A DNA stretch of 64,000 nt from Streptomyces vilmorinianum (GTDB taxonomy: Bacteria; Actinomycetota; Actinomycetes; Streptomycetales; Streptomycetaceae). Below are positions 8,836-18,675 of this stretch, one piece after another. A program made the translations under genes and the position numbers. Under the pieces are notes generated by a model. The model made no database searches. It worked only from the letters and a program-made list of their open reading frames with translations, and was not told the DNA's origin. The stretch lies in NCBI RefSeq assembly GCF_005517195.1, contig NZ_CP040244.1, positions 5,288,001-5,352,000 of the forward strand, read 5' to 3'. Within the stretch, counting starts at the first letter, position 1. Every line of letters begins with the position of its first letter.

Positions 8836-10074
8836 GTGCCTCGTACCGTCAGGGACGTCGTCTTCGTCGACGGCGTCCGCACCCCGTTCGGCAAGGCGGG
8901 CCCGAAGGGCATCTACCACGAGACCCGCGCCGACGATCTCGTCGTGAAGGCCATCCGGGAGCTGCTGCGCCGCAACCCCGGACTCGACCCCGCGAAGATC
9001 GACGAGGTCGCCATCGCCGCGACCACGCAGATCGGTGACCAGGGTCTGACCCTCGGCCGCACCGCCGGCATCCTCGCCGGGCTGCCGCAGTCCGTTCCGG
9101 GCTACTCCATCGACCGCATGTGCGCCGGTGCGCTCACCGCCGTGACCGCGACCGCCGGTTCGATCGCGTTCGGCGCGTACGACGCCGTCATCGCCGGTGG
9201 TGTCGAGCACATGGGCCGCCACCCCATGGGCGAGGGCGTCGACCCGAACCCGCGGTTCGTCTCGGAGAAGCTCGTCGACGAGTCCGCCCTCTTCATGGGC
9301 ATGACCGCCGAGAACCTGCACGACCGCTACCCGAGCATCACCAAGCAGCGCGCCGACGAGTACGCCGTGCGCTCGCAGGAGAAGGCCGCCAAGGCGTACG
9401 CCGACGGCAAGATCCAGCAGGACCTGGTGCCGATCTCGGTGCGCCGCACCGCAGCGTCCGACAGCGGCTCGGCCGGCGAGACCGGCTGGGGCCTGGTCAC
9501 CGCCGACGAGCCGATGCGTCCGGGCACCACCCTGGAGTCGCTGGCGAACCTGAAGACGCCGTTCCGCGTCCACGGCAACGTCACCGCGGGCAACGCGGCC
9601 GGTCTCAACGACGGTGCCACCGCCTCGATCATCGCCTCCGAGGACTTCGCCCGCGAGAACAACCTCCCGGTCAAGATGCGCCTCGTCTCGTACGCCTTCG
9701 CCGGCGTCGAGCCCGAGGTCATGGGCTACGGCCCGATCCCGGCGACCGAGAAGGCGCTGGCCAAGGCCGGTCTGTCGATCGAGGACATCAACCTCTTCGA
9801 GATCAACGAGGCGTTCGCGGTCCAGGTCCTCGCGTTCCTGGAGCACTACGGCATCGCCGACGACGACGCCCGCGTCAACCAGTACGGCGGCGCGATCGCC
9901 TACGGTCACCCGCTGGCCTCCTCCGGCGTGCGTCTGATGACGCAGCTGGCCCGCCAGTTCGAGGAGCAGCCGGAGGTCCGTTACGGCCTCACCACGATGT
10001 GCGTCGGCTTCGGCATGGGCGCCACCGTGATCTGGGAGAACCCGAACCACAAGGACGCCGGAGGCAGCAAGTGA
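8836..10074 (+). CDS. fadA: Acetyl-CoA acyltransferase (thiolase), beta-oxidation
   Basis: Thiolytic cleavage of 3-ketoacyl-CoA, last step of fatty-acid beta-oxidation. The start is the GTG at 8836, spaced five bases after GGAGGAG (412 aa). Thiolase signatures are complete: nucleophilic Cys in IDRMCAGALTAV, GGVEHMGRHPMG, NEAFAVQVL, the base His in NQYGGAIAYGHPLASSG, and the second Cys in TTMCVGFGMGA. The stop overlaps the next gene's start (GTGA), so it is translationally coupled to fadB, giving a two-gene FadA/FadB operon as in other streptomycetes. Confidence 0.95.
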   Translation: MPRTVRDVVFVDGVRTPFGKAGPKGIYHETRADDLVVKAIRELLRRNPGLDPAKIDEVAIAATTQIGDQGLTLGRTAGILAGLPQSVPGYSIDRMCAGALTAVTATAGSIAFGAYDAVIAGGVEHMGRHPMGEGVDPNPRFVSEKLVDESALFMGMTAENLHDRYPSITKQRADEYAVRSQEKAAKAYADGKIQQDLVPISVRRTAASDSGSAGETGWGLVTADEPMRPGTTLESLANLKTPFRVHGNVTAGNAAGLNDGATASIIASEDFARENNLPVKMRLVSYAFAGVEPEVMGYGPIPATEKALAKAGLSIEDINLFEINEAFAVQVLAFLEHYGIADDDARVNQYGGAIAYGHPLASSGVRLMTQLARQFEEQPEVRYGLTTMCVGFGMGATVIWENPNHKDAGGSK

Positions 10075-12209
10075 GCACCACCGCCGAGCTTTTGAAGGGC
10101 GCCGCCGAGCTCTTCCCCGACGAGGTCGTCACCAGCGCCCACGTACGGCACTTCGAACTGCCCGCGGGCGCGGGCCGGTTCGCGCTGATCACGCTGGACA
10201 ACGGCTTCGACCACACCAAGCCGACCACGTTCGGCCCGCAGTCGCTGGCGAACCTCAACACCGCCATCGACCAGGTCGAGGCCGAGGCCGCGAACGGTGA
10301 GATCGTCGGCGTCGGCCTCACCGGCAAGCCGTTCATCTTCGCCGTCGGCGCCGACCTCAAGGGCGTCGAGCTGCTGAAGCGTCACGAGGACGCGCTCGCC
10401 ATCGGCAAGGGCGGCCACGACGTCTTCAAGCGCCTCTCCGCGCTGGCCGTCCCCACCTTCGCGTACTACAACGGCGCGGCGATGGGCGGCGGTGTCGAGG
10501 TCGGTCTGCACTGCACCTACCGCACCGTGTCGAAGGCCCTGCCGGCCTTCTCGCTGCCCGAGGTCTTCCTCGGTCTGGTCCCCGGCTGGGGCGGCTGCGC
10601 GATCCTGCCGAACCTGATCGGTGCCGACAAGGCCGTCTCGGTCATCATCGAGAACTCGCTGAACCAGAACCGTCAGCTCAAGGGCAAGCAGGTCTTCGAG
10701 CTCGGCATCGCCGACGCGATCTTCGAGGGCGCGGACTTCCTGGAGCAGTCGCTGATCTGGACCGCGCAGGTCCTCAAGGGCGACGTCACCGTCGAGCGCC
10801 CCGAGATCGACCGCGGTGAGGCCTGGGACCAGGCCGTCGCCAAGGGCCGGTTCATCGCCGACTCCAAGGTGCACGGCGCGGCCCCGGCCGCGTACCGCGC
10901 CCTGGACATCATCGAGGCGGCCAAGGACGGCGACCTGCAGAAGGGCTTCGACGCCGAGGACACGGCCCTGGCCGACCTCATCATGGGCGGCGAGCTGCGC
11001 TCCGGCATCTACGCCTTCAACCTGGTGCAGAAGCGCGCCAAGCGCCCCGCCGGTGCCCCGGACAAGTCGCTGGCCCGCCCGGTCACCAAGGTCGGTGTCG
11101 TCGGCGCCGGTCTGATGGCCTCCCAGCTGGCCCTGCTCTTCCTGCGCCGCCTGGAGGTGCCGGTCGTCCTGACCGACATCGACCAGGAGCGCGTCGACAA
11201 GGGCGTGGGCTACGTCCACGGCGAGATCGAGAAGCTGCTCGGCAAGGGCCGGATCAACCAGGACAAGGCCAACCGTCTCAAGGGCCTGGTCTCCGGTGTC
11301 CTGGACAAGGCCGAGGGCTTCGCGGACGCGGACTTCATCATCGAGGCCGTGTTCGAGGAGATGGGCGTCAAGCAGCAGGTGTTCGCGGAGGTCGAGGCGG
11401 TCGCCCCGGCGCACGCGATCCTCGCCACCAACACCTCCTCGCTCTCCGTCTCGGAGATGGCCTCGAAGCTGAAGCACCCCGAGCGCGTGGTCGGCTTCCA
11501 CTTCTTCAACCCGGTCGCGATCCTCCCGCTCCTGGAGATCGTCCGCGGCGAGAAGACGGACGACGCCTCCCTGGCCACCGCCTTCGGTGTCGCCAAGAAG
11601 CTGAAGAAGACCGCGGTCCTCACCAAGGACGCCCCGGCGTTCGTCGTGAACCGCATCCTGACCCGCTTCATGGGCGAGATCCAGAACGTCATCGACGAGG
11701 GCACCTCGGTCGAGACGGCCGAGAAGGCCGTCGAGCCGCTCGGTCTGCCGATGTCCCCGCTGGTCCTCCTGGAGCTCGTCGGCCCGGCGATCGGTCTGCA
11801 CGTCTCCGAGACCCTGAACCGCTCCTTCCCGGACCGCTTCAAGGTCTCCCCGAACCTCGCGGCCGTCGTGAAGGCGGGCAAGCGCGGCTTCTACGTCTAC
11901 TCCGCCGAAAACAACTTCAAGCCGGAGCTGGACCCCGAGGTCGCCGCCCTCCTGAAGCAGGGCGATGTCGTCCTGACGGAGGAGCAGGTCCGCGACCGCG
12001 TCCTGGACGCGGTGGCGCAGGAGATCGGCCTGATGCTGGAGGAGGGTGTCGTCGCCGAGGCGCAGGACATCGACCTCTGCCTGATCACGGGCGCGGGCTG
12101 GCCCTTCCACCTGGGCGGCATCACGCCGTACCTGGACCGTGAGGGCGTCTCCCAGCGGGTGAACGGCAAGCCGTTCCTCGCGCAGGGCGTGGCGAGCGTC
12201 CCGGCGTAA
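10071..12209 (+). CDS. fadB: Multifunctional fatty-acid oxidation protein (enoyl-CoA hydratase / 3-hydroxyacyl-CoA dehydrogenase)
   Basis: 712-aa FadB-type trifunctional alpha subunit. The N-terminal crotonase domain (about 1-300) includes GKPFIFAVGADLKG (oxyanion hole) and PTFAYYNGAAMGGGVEVGL plus EVFLGLVPGWGG with catalytic Glu. The NAD-binding domain starts with VGVVGAGLMASQLALLF (about 343-359), then EAVFEEMGVKQQVF, TNTSSLSVSEMA and HFFNPVAILPLLEIV (catalytic His). The C-terminal 3HCDH domain has FVVNRILTRFMGE. Start is the GTG at 10071, overlapping the fadA stop by four bases. It hydrates enoyl-CoA and oxidises the hydroxyacyl product that FadA then cleaves. Confidence 0.95.
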   Translation: MSTTAELLKGAAELFPDEVVTSAHVRHFELPAGAGRFALITLDNGFDHTKPTTFGPQSLANLNTAIDQVEAEAANGEIVGVGLTGKPFIFAVGADLKGVELLKRHEDALAIGKGGHDVFKRLSALAVPTFAYYNGAAMGGGVEVGLHCTYRTVSKALPAFSLPEVFLGLVPGWGGCAILPNLIGADKAVSVIIENSLNQNRQLKGKQVFELGIADAIFEGADFLEQSLIWTAQVLKGDVTVERPEIDRGEAWDQAVAKGRFIADSKVHGAAPAAYRALDIIEAAKDGDLQKGFDAEDTALADLIMGGELRSGIYAFNLVQKRAKRPAGAPDKSLARPVTKVGVVGAGLMASQLALLFLRRLEVPVVLTDIDQERVDKGVGYVHGEIEKLLGKGRINQDKANRLKGLVSGVLDKAEGFADADFIIEAVFEEMGVKQQVFAEVEAVAPAHAILATNTSSLSVSEMASKLKHPERVVGFHFFNPVAILPLLEIVRGEKTDDASLATAFGVAKKLKKTAVLTKDAPAFVVNRILTRFMGEIQNVIDEGTSVETAEKAVEPLGLPMSPLVLLELVGPAIGLHVSETLNRSFPDRFKVSPNLAAVVKAGKRGFYVYSAENNFKPELDPEVAALLKQGDVVLTEEQVRDRVLDAVAQEIGLMLEEGVVAEAQDIDLCLITGAGWPFHLGGITPYLDREGVSQRVNGKPFLAQGVASVPA

Positions 12210-12231
12210 CCCTCGGGGTTCGCACAACGGC

Positions 12232-12270
12232 GGACGGCCCCGGCACCGATTCCTGGTGCCGGGGCCGTCC
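12232..12270 (+). terminator. Terminator of the fadAB operon
   Basis: Perfect 16-bp arms, 12232-12247 (GGACGGCCCCGGCACC) and 12255-12270, with a 7-base loop, 22 bases after the fadB stop. The convergent gene to the right may also use it. Confidence 0.85.
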
Positions 12271-12306
12271 TGTTCCGTCCTGACGGGTACTCGGATCGCG
12301 GAACGC

Positions 12307-13437
12307 TCAGATCACGGAGCGCCAGGTGCCCAGCTGGAGTCCCTCGGCGGCCGGCTTCTGGCGCGTGGTGAGCAGCCTCGGGCCGTCCCCGACCGTCATG
12401 GCGACCAGACCGCCGTCCAGCGCCTGGGTGAGGGTGGTGAGCAGGGGCACCTGCGGCTCGCCCGTCTCGGTCCACTTGGCGCCGGCCGACTCCTGTTCCA
12501 CCGGGAAGGCGGCCAGGGCGAGGCGCCCGTCGGCGGACTGCTGGGCCAGTACGGTGCAGTCGACGCCGTCGATCCGGCAGCGGGTCGCGGAGAGCGGGCC
12601 CTCCCCCACCGCGTCGAGGAAGGGCCTCGGCTCCGGCGAGCGTCCCGGCGTCCAGACGCAGATCCGCCCTTCCTTGTCGACGTAGTAGAGCGAGACGTGT
12701 CCCGAGGGCCCGGTCACCGCGGCCAGGCTGCCGAAGGTCACCGAGGCGGGCACCACGTCGTGCCGGACCGGCTTGGCACCGGGCTCCTGCTGCTCGTACC
12801 GCAGCAGCCCTTCCTCCTTCGCCGTGTACAGCTCGACGAGACCCGCGCCGTTGGTCGCCGCGACCGGCGAGGGGTCGGAGCGGTTGCCCCACAGGTCCCA
12901 CCACGGGTGCCAGCCGCCGCCGTCCTTCTGGGCGCGCACGCTGAGTCCGCCGCCACCGTTACGGGTGAAGACGTACGCGCGTCCCTGGGCGTCCACCGCG
13001 ACGGCCGGGTTGCCGGTCCAGGTGAAGCTCTTGCCGTTCGAGTGCTGGATGGAGCGCCACTCCACGGCCGGGCGGCCGGTCTGGAACTGGGTGCTGTGCA
13101 CCAGCTCGACGTGGCCCTCTTCCCCGGGCACCGGGCGCAGCCCCACCAGGTGGACGTACCGGTCGGCTCCCTGGCCCACCGCCAGGATGGGCAGCAGTCC
13201 GCCGCCGCCGAGCGAGACGGCGTCGCTCCAGCGGCCGTCGGGGCCCTCCGTCCAGCGCACCACCTCGCCGCCCCACGGCAGGTACGCGCTGAAGCGGCCC
13301 TCCACGCCACGGGTCAGCCAGCTGCCCCGCAGCGTCGGGACGACGAACGGCCCCTTGGATCGAGTGGTCGGGTCCTGGGATCGATATGCCATGGGGTCCA
13401 GTGCTCCGGTCGACAGGTCAGCTTGGGGGGTGTGCAT
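12307..13437 (-). CDS. Hypothetical protein, probable beta-propeller
   Basis: 376 aa, not assigned to a family with certainty. It is built from repeated Trp- and Gly-rich blade-like segments: WTEGPDGRWSDAVSLGGGG, HLVGLRPVPGEEGHVELVH, WTGNPAVAVDAQGRAYVF, VSLYYVDKEGRICVW. This resembles PLL-like or sialidase-like beta-propellers that bind sugars. No signal peptide or transmembrane helix is visible. The start at 13437 has AAAGGA very close to it; an internal ATG (MAYRSQD, 15 codons later) is an alternative. It lies alone between the fad operon and the permease gene. Confidence 0.6.
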   Translation of the reverse strand: MHTPQADLSTGALDPMAYRSQDPTTRSKGPFVVPTLRGSWLTRGVEGRFSAYLPWGGEVVRWTEGPDGRWSDAVSLGGGGLLPILAVGQGADRYVHLVGLRPVPGEEGHVELVHSTQFQTGRPAVEWRSIQHSNGKSFTWTGNPAVAVDAQGRAYVFTRNGGGGLSVRAQKDGGGWHPWWDLWGNRSDPSPVAATNGAGLVELYTAKEEGLLRYEQQEPGAKPVRHDVVPASVTFGSLAAVTGPSGHVSLYYVDKEGRICVWTPGRSPEPRPFLDAVGEGPLSATRCRIDGVDCTVLAQQSADGRLALAAFPVEQESAGAKWTETGEPQVPLLTTLTQALDGGLVAMTVGDGPRLLTTRQKPAAEGLQLGTWRSVI

Positions 13438-13497
13438 GTCCTTTCGGACTGCTGTTCGTCGACTTTAGTGGGTGACCCGCACCCCCCAGAACCCGCG

Positions 13498-15012
13498 CTA
13501 GTACAGGGCGTCCTGGCCCAGCTTGCCGAGGCGGCTGTGGGAGCGTCCGTACAGGAAGTACACGACGATGCCGATGGCCATCCACACCGCGAAGCGGAAC
13601 CAGGTCTCCCCCGGCAGGTTGAGCATCAGCCAGAGCGACGCGGCGATGGAGGCGATCGGCAGCACGGGCACCCACGGGGTGCGGAACGCCCGGTGCAGGT
13701 CGGGGCGGGTGCGCCGCATCACCATGACTCCGGCGGCGACCATGACGAAGGCGAAGAGCGTGCCGATGTTCACCAGCGTCGCGAGCTCGTTGATGCTGGT
13801 GAAGCCCGCGATGACGGCGATGAGGCCACCGAGCAGGAGGGTCGGCCGGTACGGCGTCTTGAAGCGCGGGTGCGTGATGGAGAAGAACCGCGGCAGGAGC
13901 CCGTCACGGCTCATCGCGAAGAACACCCGGGTCTGGCCGAGCAGCAGGATGAGACAGACGGTGGTGAGGCCGACGGCGGCTCCGAAGCTGATCACGCCCC
14001 CGTAGAAGGGGTGTCCGGTGGCCTTGAAGGCGTCCGCGAGCGGGGCGCTCACCGAGAGTTCGGTGTAGTGCTGCATGCCGGTGACGACGAGGGCGACGGC
14101 GACGTAGAGCACGGTGCAGATGAACAGCGAGCCGAGGATGCCGCGGGGCATGTCGCGCTGCGGGAGCTTGGTCTCCTCGGCGGCGGTGGCCACCACGTCG
14201 AAGCCGATGAAGGCGAAGAAGACGATGGAGGCGGCGGTGAAGATGCCCATCACGCCGAAGTTGGTCGCCTCGTAGCCGAAGATCGTCTCGACCAGCGGGG
14301 CGTCCCAGGCCGAGGCGCCGTCGGTCGGCGTCACCGCGTCGGGGATGAAGGGCTTGTAGTTGTCGCCCACGATGAAGAAGAGCCCCGCGATGATCACGAT
14401 CATGACCACCGTCACCTTGATGGCCACGACGACCGCGGTGATCCGGGCGGAGAGCTTCATGCCGATGACCAGGACCGCGGTCAGCACCAGGACAAGGAGG
14501 AACGCCAGGATGTCGAAGGTGCCGCCCGCCGCGTCCGGCCCTTCCAGCGCGGCGGGCAGATGCCAGTCCACGTTGTCCATCAGGGAGCGGACGTAACCGG
14601 ACCAGCCGACCGCGACGACGGCCGTGCCGAGCGCGAACTCGAGGACGAGGTCCCAGCCGATGATCCAGGCGGGCAGTTCGCCGATGGAGGCGTACGCGAA
14701 GGTGTACGCCGATCCGGCGACCGGGACCGTGGAGGCGAACTCGGCGTAGCAGAGGGCCGCGAGCGCGCACACGATGCCGGCGGCGACGAAGGCGAGCGCG
14801 GTGGCGGGCCCCGCGTTCTCCTTGGCCACCTTGCCGGTGAGGACGAAGATGCCGGTGCCGATGATGACGCCGACGCCGAAGACGGTGAGGTCCCAGGCGG
14901 AGAGGGACTTCTTGAGGGCGTGCTCGGGTTCTTCCGTGTCGCGGATCGACTGCTCGACCGATTTGGTCCGGAACACCCCGGAGCGCGTCTTGGGCTGCTG
15001 GTCCGTGCTCAC
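13498..15012 (-). CDS. APC-superfamily amino acid permease
   Basis: 504-aa integral membrane transporter. The GTG start at 15012 has GGAGGT six bases upstream; a longer frame to 15114 is not supported. TM1 contains the APC signature TVFGVGVIIGTGIFVLTG with the unwound Gly stretch that binds substrate. About 12-13 hydrophobic helices follow, including ALAALCYAEFASTVPVAG and FIGFDVVATAAEE, both typical of the cationic amino acid/YfnA-like branch. The C-terminus is basic (YGRSHSRLGKLG). It imports amino acids by proton or exchange coupling; the specific substrate is not clear. A hairpin at 15100-15138 insulates it from dxs upstream. Confidence 0.88.
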   Translation of the reverse strand: MSTDQQPKTRSGVFRTKSVEQSIRDTEEPEHALKKSLSAWDLTVFGVGVIIGTGIFVLTGKVAKENAGPATALAFVAAGIVCALAALCYAEFASTVPVAGSAYTFAYASIGELPAWIIGWDLVLEFALGTAVVAVGWSGYVRSLMDNVDWHLPAALEGPDAAGGTFDILAFLLVLVLTAVLVIGMKLSARITAVVVAIKVTVVMIVIIAGLFFIVGDNYKPFIPDAVTPTDGASAWDAPLVETIFGYEATNFGVMGIFTAASIVFFAFIGFDVVATAAEETKLPQRDMPRGILGSLFICTVLYVAVALVVTGMQHYTELSVSAPLADAFKATGHPFYGGVISFGAAVGLTTVCLILLLGQTRVFFAMSRDGLLPRFFSITHPRFKTPYRPTLLLGGLIAVIAGFTSINELATLVNIGTLFAFVMVAAGVMVMRRTRPDLHRAFRTPWVPVLPIASIAASLWLMLNLPGETWFRFAVWMAIGIVVYFLYGRSHSRLGKLGQDALY

Positions 15013-15099
15013 CGTCGTACCTCCGTGCCGTCGGTCACAGACCCATGATCGAGACCCCGAAGGAGTGGCGCCTGTCGAGGCGTCGGGTTTCACACGAAA

Positions 15100-15138
15100 G
15101 GGCCGGTCGGTCACCCCGTGGGGTGGTCCGACCGGCCC
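15100..15138 (-). terminator. Terminator downstream of dxs
   Basis: Long hairpin with outer arms GGGCCGGTCGG (15100-15110) and its complement at 15128-15138, and an inner CACCCC/GGGGTG pairing. It follows the dxs stop on the minus strand. Confidence 0.75.
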
Positions 15139-15175
15139 AATGGTGACGCTCGGTGGCCGTCGCTGTGTGCGGCGG

Positions 15176-17125
15176 TCAGTCGCGCGCGGGCTCCACGTCC
15201 TGGCTGCCGGCCTCGATGGCGGTCCCCCCCGCTCGAAGAGCTCGGGGGAGGCCGTCGAGGCGCGAGACCAGGCCGGTGACCTGGCGGGCGATGTCCGGGG
15301 CGGTCAGGCCGATCTCCGCCATGACCTCGGCCCGTGAGGCGTGGTCGAGGAAGCGCGGCGGGATGCCGAAGTCACGCAGCGGGACGTCGACGCCGGCGTC
15401 CCGCAGGGCCTGGGCGACGGCCGAGCCGACGCCGCCGACGCGGCTGTTGTCCTCGACGGTGACGACGACCCGGTGCTCGTCGGCGAGCGGGGCGAGCGCC
15501 TCGTCGACCGGCTTGACCCAGCGGGGGTCGACGACGGTGGTGGAGATGCCCTGCTTGTCGAGGAGGTCGGCGATCTCCAGGCACATCGGCGCGAGCGCGC
15601 CGACGGAGACCAGGAGGACGTCGGGCCGGTCGGAGCCCGGCTCGCGCAGCACGTCCATGCCGCCGATGCGGCGCAGGGCCGGTACGGCGGGGCCGACGGC
15701 GCCCTTGGAGAAGCGGACGACGGTCGGGGCGTCGGTGACCTCGACGGCCTCGCGCAGCTGGGCGCGGACCTGGTCGGCGTCGCGCGGGGCGGCGAGCCTG
15801 AGGCCGGGGACGACCTGGAGGATCGACATGTCCCACATGCCGTTGTGGGAGGCGCCGTCGGTGCCGGTGATGCCGGCCCGGTCCAGGACGAACGTGACGC
15901 CGCACTTGTGCAGGGCCACGTCCATGAGGACCTGGTCGAAGGCGCGGTTGAGGAAGGTCGCGTACACGGCGAAGACGGGGTGGAGGCCGCCGGTGGCGAG
16001 GCCGGCCGCGGAGACGGCGCCGTGCTGCTCGGCGATGCCGACGTCGTACACCCGCTCCGGGAAGGCCTTGGCGAACTTGTCGAGGCCGACGGGCTGGAGC
16101 ATCGCGGCGGTGATCGCGACGATGTCCTCGCGCTCCTTGCCGAGCTCGACCATCTCCTGGGCGAAGACGCCGGTCCAGTCGGCGCCGGAGGAGGAGATCG
16201 GCAGGCCGGTGTCGGGGTGGATCTTGCCGACGGCGTGGAAGCGGTCGGCCTCGTCCTGGAGGGCGGGCTGGTAGCCGCGGCCCTTCTCGGTGAGGCAGTG
16301 GACGATCACGGGGCCGCCGAAGCGCTTGGCGCGCGTCAGGGCGGACTCCAGGGCCTCGATGTCGTGGCCGTCGATGGGGCCGACGTACTTCAGGCCGAGG
16401 TCCTCGAACATGCCCTGCGGGGCGATGAAGTCCTTCAGGCCCTTCTTGGCGCCGTGCAGGGTCTCGTAGAGCGGCTTCCCGACGACGGGGGTGCGCTCCA
16501 GGATGTCCTTGCCGCGGGCGAGGAAGCGCTCGTAGCCGTCGGTGGTACGGAGGGTGGCCAGGTGGTTGGCGAGGCCGCCGATCGTCGGGGCGTAGGAGCG
16601 CTCGTTGTCGTTGACGACGATGACGAGCGGGCGGTCCTTGGCGGCGGCGATGTTGTTCAGCGCCTCCCAGGCCATGCCGCCGGTGAGGGCGCCGTCACCG
16701 ATGACGGCCACGACGTGGTCGTCCTTCTTGAGTACCTCGTTGGCCTTGGCGAGCCCGTCGGCCCAGCCGAGGACGGTGGAGGCGTGCGAGTTCTCGATGA
16801 CGTCGTGCTCGGACTCGGCCTGTGAGGGGTAGCCGGACAGGCCGCCCTTCATCTTGAGCTTCGAGAAGTCCTGGCGGCCGGTGAGCAGCTTGTGGACGTA
16901 GCTCTGGTGCCCGGTGTCGAAGAGGACCTTGTCCTTCGGGGAGTCGAAGACCCGGTGCAGGGCGATGGTCAGCTCGACCACACCGAGGTTGGGGCCGAGG
17001 TGACCGCCGGTCTTGGAGACGGCGTCGACGAGAAACGTCCGGATCTCTTCGGCCAGCTGGTCCAGCTGTTCCGGGGAGAGCCGGTCCAGATCGCGCGGTC
17101 CCCGAATACGGGTCAGCAGGGCCAC
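15176..17125 (-). CDS. dxs: 1-deoxy-D-xylulose-5-phosphate synthase
   Basis: 649-aa thiamine-diphosphate enzyme that condenses pyruvate and glyceraldehyde 3-phosphate, the entry step of the MEP isoprenoid pathway. The start is the GTG at 17125 with AAGGAGG upstream. Visible signatures: DTGHQSYVHKLLTGR, the ThDP/Mg motif GDGALTGGMAWEALNN ending in NDN, GPIDGHD, the catalytic Glu in VGIAEQHGAVSAAG, and DRAGITGTDGASHNG. Length matches Streptomyces Dxs (about 650 aa). It is monocistronic by its flanking hairpins. Confidence 0.95.
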   Translation of the reverse strand: MALLTRIRGPRDLDRLSPEQLDQLAEEIRTFLVDAVSKTGGHLGPNLGVVELTIALHRVFDSPKDKVLFDTGHQSYVHKLLTGRQDFSKLKMKGGLSGYPSQAESEHDVIENSHASTVLGWADGLAKANEVLKKDDHVVAVIGDGALTGGMAWEALNNIAAAKDRPLVIVVNDNERSYAPTIGGLANHLATLRTTDGYERFLARGKDILERTPVVGKPLYETLHGAKKGLKDFIAPQGMFEDLGLKYVGPIDGHDIEALESALTRAKRFGGPVIVHCLTEKGRGYQPALQDEADRFHAVGKIHPDTGLPISSSGADWTGVFAQEMVELGKEREDIVAITAAMLQPVGLDKFAKAFPERVYDVGIAEQHGAVSAAGLATGGLHPVFAVYATFLNRAFDQVLMDVALHKCGVTFVLDRAGITGTDGASHNGMWDMSILQVVPGLRLAAPRDADQVRAQLREAVEVTDAPTVVRFSKGAVGPAVPALRRIGGMDVLREPGSDRPDVLLVSVGALAPMCLEIADLLDKQGISTTVVDPRWVKPVDEALAPLADEHRVVVTVEDNSRVGGVGSAVAQALRDAGVDVPLRDFGIPPRFLDHASRAEVMAEIGLTAPDIARQVTGLVSRLDGLPRALRAGGTAIEAGSQDVEPARD

Positions 17126-17278
17126 CCGTGCCTCCTTGCGTTTGAGCTGGTCGAGCTTGCCGATTTTGTCGAGTCTAATGTTCCGCCCCCGACCTTGGTC
17201 ATCGGGCGGCGGGGTCTGCGTCACACCGATGGCCGACACACCGCTGAGCCTACGGGCGTCACACAGGGCCAGACGCAG

Positions 17279-17314
17279 CAGTGCCCGGCGCCGGTTCTCC
17301 GGCGCCGGGCACTG
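17279..17314. terminator. Terminator at the end of the xylFGH operon
   Basis: 16-bp arms (left arm CAGTGCCCGGCGCCGG at 17279-17294, mirrored to 17314) around TTCT, lying between the xylH stop and the 5' region of dxs. Confidence 0.85.
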
Positions 17315-17331
17315 TGGGGTTTCTTACGCGG

Positions 17332-18675
17332 TCACGCGCGACCCGCGGTCTTCTGCGTACGGCGGGAGACCGAGTCGATCACGACGGCGGCGAGGAGCAC
17401 CGCGCCGGTGATCATGTTCTGGATCGAGTTGGACATACCGATCATGTTCAGACCCTGCTGGATCGACTGGATCACGATCATGCCCAGGAGCGCGGACCAG
17501 ACCTTGCCCCGGCCGCCGAAGAGGCTGGTGCCACCGATGACGGCGGCCGCGATGACCAGCATCAGCGTGTTGCCGCCGCCCAGGCTCTTCGTGGCGCCGC
17601 CGGAGAGGCTCGCGATGAAGAGCCCGCCGAAGGCGGCGAGGGTGCCGGAGACGGCGAAGACGGCGATACGGACCGCGTCGACGTTGATGCCCGCGCGGCG
17701 GGCCGCCTCGGCGCTGCCGCCGACCGCGAAGACCTTGCGGCCGAAGAGGGTGCGGCGGGCGACGAAGTCGGCGATCACGAGGACGGCCAGGAAGAGGACC
17801 AGGGCGAGCGGCAGGCCGCGGGCGCCCTCGGGCTCGTTCATGACGTACGCGACGGCGAAGACGAGGACCGCGACGACGGCCGTGCGCAGCACGATCTCGC
17901 TGACCGGCCGGGCCGGCAGGAGCGCGGCCTTGCGGCGGCTGGTGTCCCGCAGCAGCGAGCCGAGGTAGACGAGGACGGCGACCAGGGCGAGGCCGTACGC
18001 GGCGGCCTTGTCGGCGAAGAAGTAGTTGGTGAGGTTCTCCACCACACTGCCCGAGGGCGTGTTGATCGAGCCCTCGCCGCCCATCAGCCACTCCTGGAAA
18101 CCCATCCAGCCGAGGAAGCCCGCGAGGGTGACCACGAAGGCCGGCACGCCGATCTTCGCGAAGAAGAAGCCGTGCACCGCGCCGATGAGCGTGCCGGTCA
18201 GCACGGCGAGCACGATGGCGAGCCACTCGTTCGTGCCGTTGCTGACCTGGAGCCCGGCCCAGACCGCCGCGCCGACGCCGGCCACGGAGCCCATCGACAG
18301 GTCGATCTCGCCCAGGATCAGGACGAAGACGATGCCGACGGCCATGATGCCGAGGCCGGAGGCGTACACCGCGATGTTGGCGACGGAGCTCGCGGAGAGG
18401 AAGTTGCTGTTCTGGACCTGGAAGACGATCGCGATGACGATCAGGCCGAGGACGACGGGCAGGGAGCCGAGCTCGCCACCGCGGATCTTGCGGCTGAACT
18501 CGGTCCAGTAGCCCTTGATGCCCTCCTCGCGGACCAGCAGGCGCGGGTCGACGGCGGGGATGGGGGCGGCGGACTCCTCGACGGGGGCCGCCTCGGTCTC
18601 GGTCCGCGTCTCGGGGGTCGCGGTGTCGGTCGCGGCGTCGGTCGCGGTCTCGGAGGTCTTGGCGAGGTCGCTCAC
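17332..18675 (-). CDS. xylH: Sugar ABC transporter permease (xylose type)
   Basis: 447-aa permease of the RbsC/XylH class. The start is the GTG at 18675, with AAGGAGG upstream, overlapping the xylG stop as GTGA. A Thr/Glu/Ala-rich cytoplasmic N-terminus (about 1-60) precedes roughly ten hydrophobic helices. The class signature is present: LILGEIDLSMGSVAGVGAAVWAGL and GTLIGAVHGFFFAKIGVPAFVVTL, with the GRKVFAVGGSAEAARRAGI loop that contacts the ATPase. It would carry a pentose such as xylose through the membrane with XylG and XylF. Substrate is inferred from the conserved xylFGH-rok7B7 neighbourhood. Confidence 0.9.
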   Translation of the reverse strand: MSDLAKTSETATDAATDTATPETRTETEAAPVEESAAPIPAVDPRLLVREEGIKGYWTEFSRKIRGGELGSLPVVLGLIVIAIVFQVQNSNFLSASSVANIAVYASGLGIMAVGIVFVLILGEIDLSMGSVAGVGAAVWAGLQVSNGTNEWLAIVLAVLTGTLIGAVHGFFFAKIGVPAFVVTLAGFLGWMGFQEWLMGGEGSINTPSGSVVENLTNYFFADKAAAYGLALVAVLVYLGSLLRDTSRRKAALLPARPVSEIVLRTAVVAVLVFAVAYVMNEPEGARGLPLALVLFLAVLVIADFVARRTLFGRKVFAVGGSAEAARRAGINVDAVRIAVFAVSGTLAAFGGLFIASLSGGATKSLGGGNTLMLVIAAAVIGGTSLFGGRGKVWSALLGMIVIQSIQQGLNMIGMSNSIQNMITGAVLLAAVVIDSVSRRTQKTAGRA